This document shows, piece by piece, positions 62,494 to 64,000 of a stretch of DNA of 64,000 bases. How positions within the stretch are numbered: position 1 is the first letter of the stretch; each line of letters starts with the position of its first letter. The notes beneath the pieces were generated by a model. It did no database searches, had not been told where the DNA came from, and was given only the letters and a program-made list of their open reading frames with translations. The DNA comes from Paramixta manurensis (GTDB lineage: Bacteria > Pseudomonadota > Gammaproteobacteria > Enterobacterales > Enterobacteriaceae). Location of the stretch: contig NZ_CP054212.1 in NCBI RefSeq assembly GCF_013285385.1, forward strand, positions 2,542,001 to 2,606,000. The letters run 5' to 3'. The position numbers were made by a program, and so were the translations under genes.

Positions 62494-64000
62494 TAGTGGG
62501 CCATCCAGTGTTGTGGGTCACGTTTAATCGGTTCATGTCGTGGGCGCGCTGGCATGCGTGCGCGCATCTCCTGCGCCAACGCATAACTCATTACCTGGTC
62601 ATCGAAACAACCTTCCTGTGCATTCATGCTGCCTTTCTTGTCGTAAACGTAGGTCGTCATTTCTGAAATAGTTCCTGACCAGCGGATACCGGATATATCG
62701 TCGCGCAGAAGTGTTTTTAATCCCTCAATCATGATCGGCTTGCTTTGCCGGGTCGTCAGCCAGCCAAGCTTTTTGGTCTCATCATCATTGACGTGATCAA
62801 TATGTTGCTCGGAATAGATATAGCGAGGGGGATATATCTCACGCAGCTTTTGCAGTACCGCATGACCGTGGTTATTACGCTCCGGGCCAACGAATGCGTT
62901 GTTATACATTCGCCCCACATGGGCCAGTAGCATCGCGTAAAGCTCGGCATCAAGATGCCCGTACCAGTGCGCAACCTGATCGCCATTGCTGCGTTTAACG
63001 ATGTCGAACGAACTCCGGTCGCCATGCTCCAGCCCTTCGGCGACGTCCGCGCCAATCGCGTAGTCCTCATCAGGGTCGGGCAACTCCCACACCAGCAAGT
63101 GATTCACTACCGCGCGCTGTAGCTCATCCTTTCCGGCATGACGCAGTGATTGCGCTTTTGTTTTGTTGCCTGTGACCGGGTCAATGTCATAAACAATCAG
63201 CGGAGGAATGCAACGCCCTTCCGCGCGCATGGTGGGTATTGGAGAAAATACCCGGCGCCCGGATGTCAGGAAGGCTTCCTGCGGCGTGCTAGGAAACTCC
63301 TGTTTCATTTCCTCCTGCTGCTCAATTTCTTTACGGATATACCACTGCATTTGTTGATCGGTCAGGGTAATGTCCATCGACATCTCAACAGCCGCGAAGT
63401 ATTCCTGATGATATTTGCTGAGCACCAGACCGCCAGCCGGAACAGGCGCAACGTATTTCGGGTCCATCCACCAGGCATAGAAATGAAATGCGAAATCCTG
63501 TTTGGTTAATCCGATGCCTGATTTTTGCAATTCCATGGCGCGCGTGCTCATGCCATGGAAGTCACCACCAACGCCTTCCGCTGTCGATTCAATGAACACG
63601 ATGCTCTCTGCATGCACGGCGTTAAGCGTACCGGTTCGTACCTCTTTCGCTTTTGCCGGATATTTCGCGCAAATCTTGCCGTGCTCAGAAATATGCAGGC
63701 GCTGGACTGTTCCCGAGCGAAAGGAAGTCGCCACCTGAATACTGCTGCCATGTGCAAAGAGGATATAACCGCCGTTCGCCCCGCTACGCCGCTCAGTTAT
63801 TTTAAATGTCGAGCGGAGCCAGCCGGGAAGGTTATCGAATGGTACGGCAATCTTTGTACGGAAGATTTCGCCTGCGGCCTGTTTATCCTGCGCCACAATC
63901 CCGCATTTAATATTTTTGTTAAATAACGCCTGGTCGAGAAGGTAAATATCAATTGCTGTCGAGAACCCAAGCTGACGTGCCTTCAGAATAATATTTTTCT
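62493..64000 (-). CDS. terminase large subunit (5' end beyond the window)
   Basis: Open to the right edge with no start needed: the frame reads KNIILKARQLGFSTAIDIYL, containing the Walker-A-like KARQLGFST of the packaging ATPase, then IVFIESTAEGVGGDF (Walker B/coupling region), and a C-terminal nuclease domain (YAIGADVAEGLEHGD, GPERNNHG, FDDQVMSYALA) with the expected acidic residues. A GTG at 63896 could be mistaken for the start but lies inside the conserved ATPase. At least 502 residues are visible. Confidence 0.9.
   Translation of the reverse strand, partial: KNIILKARQLGFSTAIDIYLLDQALFNKNIKCGIVAQDKQAAGEIFRTKIAVPFDNLPGWLRSTFKITERRSGANGGYILFAHGSSIQVATSFRSGTVQRLHISEHGKICAKYPAKAKEVRTGTLNAVHAESIVFIESTAEGVGGDFHGMSTRAMELQKSGIGLTKQDFAFHFYAWWMDPKYVAPVPAGGLVLSKYHQEYFAAVEMSMDITLTDQQMQWYIRKEIEQQEEMKQEFPSTPQEAFLTSGRRVFSPIPTMRAEGRCIPPLIVYDIDPVTGNKTKAQSLRHAGKDELQRAVVNHLLVWELPDPDEDYAIGADVAEGLEHGDRSSFDIVKRSNGDQVAHWYGHLDAELYAMLLAHVGRMYNNAFVGPERNNHGHAVLQKLREIYPPRYIYSEQHIDHVNDDETKKLGWLTTRQSKPIMIEGLKTLLRDDISGIRWSGTISEMTTYVYDKKGSMNAQEGCFDDQVMSYALAQEMRARMPARPRHEPIKRDPQHWMAH

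Noticed and set aside
62493..63896. Terminase as a complete gene starting at GTG 63896
   Set aside because: The conserved ATPase motif KARQLGFST continues in frame upstream to the window edge, so the start is outside.

Overview
The window is a stretch of enterobacterial chromosome followed by a prophage. The left 30 kb keeps an Escherichia-like gene order (yoaH, pabB, nudL, sdaA, pdeD, yoaE, manXYZ, yobD, mntP, rlmA, cspC, yobF, yebO, yobH, kdgR, yebQ, htpX, prc, proQ, msrC, letAB, rsmF, pphA). The proteins are clearly diverged from E. coli, mgrB is absent from its usual place, yobF is short, and a metallo-beta-lactamase-fold gene is inserted between yobF and yebO. This suggests Enterobacterales outside Escherichia, possibly Erwiniaceae (Pantoea/Erwinia/Mixta); the assignment is inference.

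Layout. 1-10.4 kb: folate, CoA and serine metabolism, a c-di-GMP phosphodiesterase, a TerC/CBS membrane protein and the mannose PTS operon. 10.5-18.9 kb: manganese export under a Mn riboswitch, rRNA methylation, cold-shock-family RNA chaperone, small membrane proteins, KdgR with an adjacent operator, an MFS exporter and HtpX. 19-28.9 kb: Prc protease, ProQ, methionine sulfoxide reductase, the LetA/LetB lipid-transport pair, RsmF and PphA. 29-30 kb: an acyltransferase-3 membrane protein. 30.3-32.6 kb: an AT-rich orphan type VI secretion cassette made of a DUF3289 gene broken by an in-frame TGA, a 30-codon membrane peptide, Hcp, a toxin-44-like effector and a membrane-anchored putative immunity protein. 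A 25-nt scar of a Tlde1-like effector gene lies just downstream.

33-64 kb: a podovirus-like prophage, nearly all on the minus strand and running off the right edge. From right to left it has terminase, portal, scaffold, capsid, a likely cement protein, two adaptor-like proteins, an invertible tail fibre, tail proteins, internal virion proteins and a 2664-residue polyvalent protein. No integrase, repressor or lysis genes are in the window.

Three accessory systems sit in this prophage. (1) A Gin-type invertase and two inverted 26-bp crossover sites flank the variable half of the tail fibre, with an alternative C-terminal module parked in reverse. (2) umuDC and a divergent recA each lie behind a near-consensus LexA box. 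The RecA carries D96 in place of the catalytic glutamate, Q217 instead of F217, and lacks the acidic C-tail, so the phage appears to carry its own Pol V mutasome. (3) A Tlde1-like L,D-transpeptidase-fold effector with an overlapping membrane immunity candidate lies between umuD and the invertase; a fragment of a relative survives outside the prophage beside hcp. A near-identical terminator-containing repeat ends the terminase-portal, umuDC and recA units, suggesting that these cassettes were assembled with a common end module.
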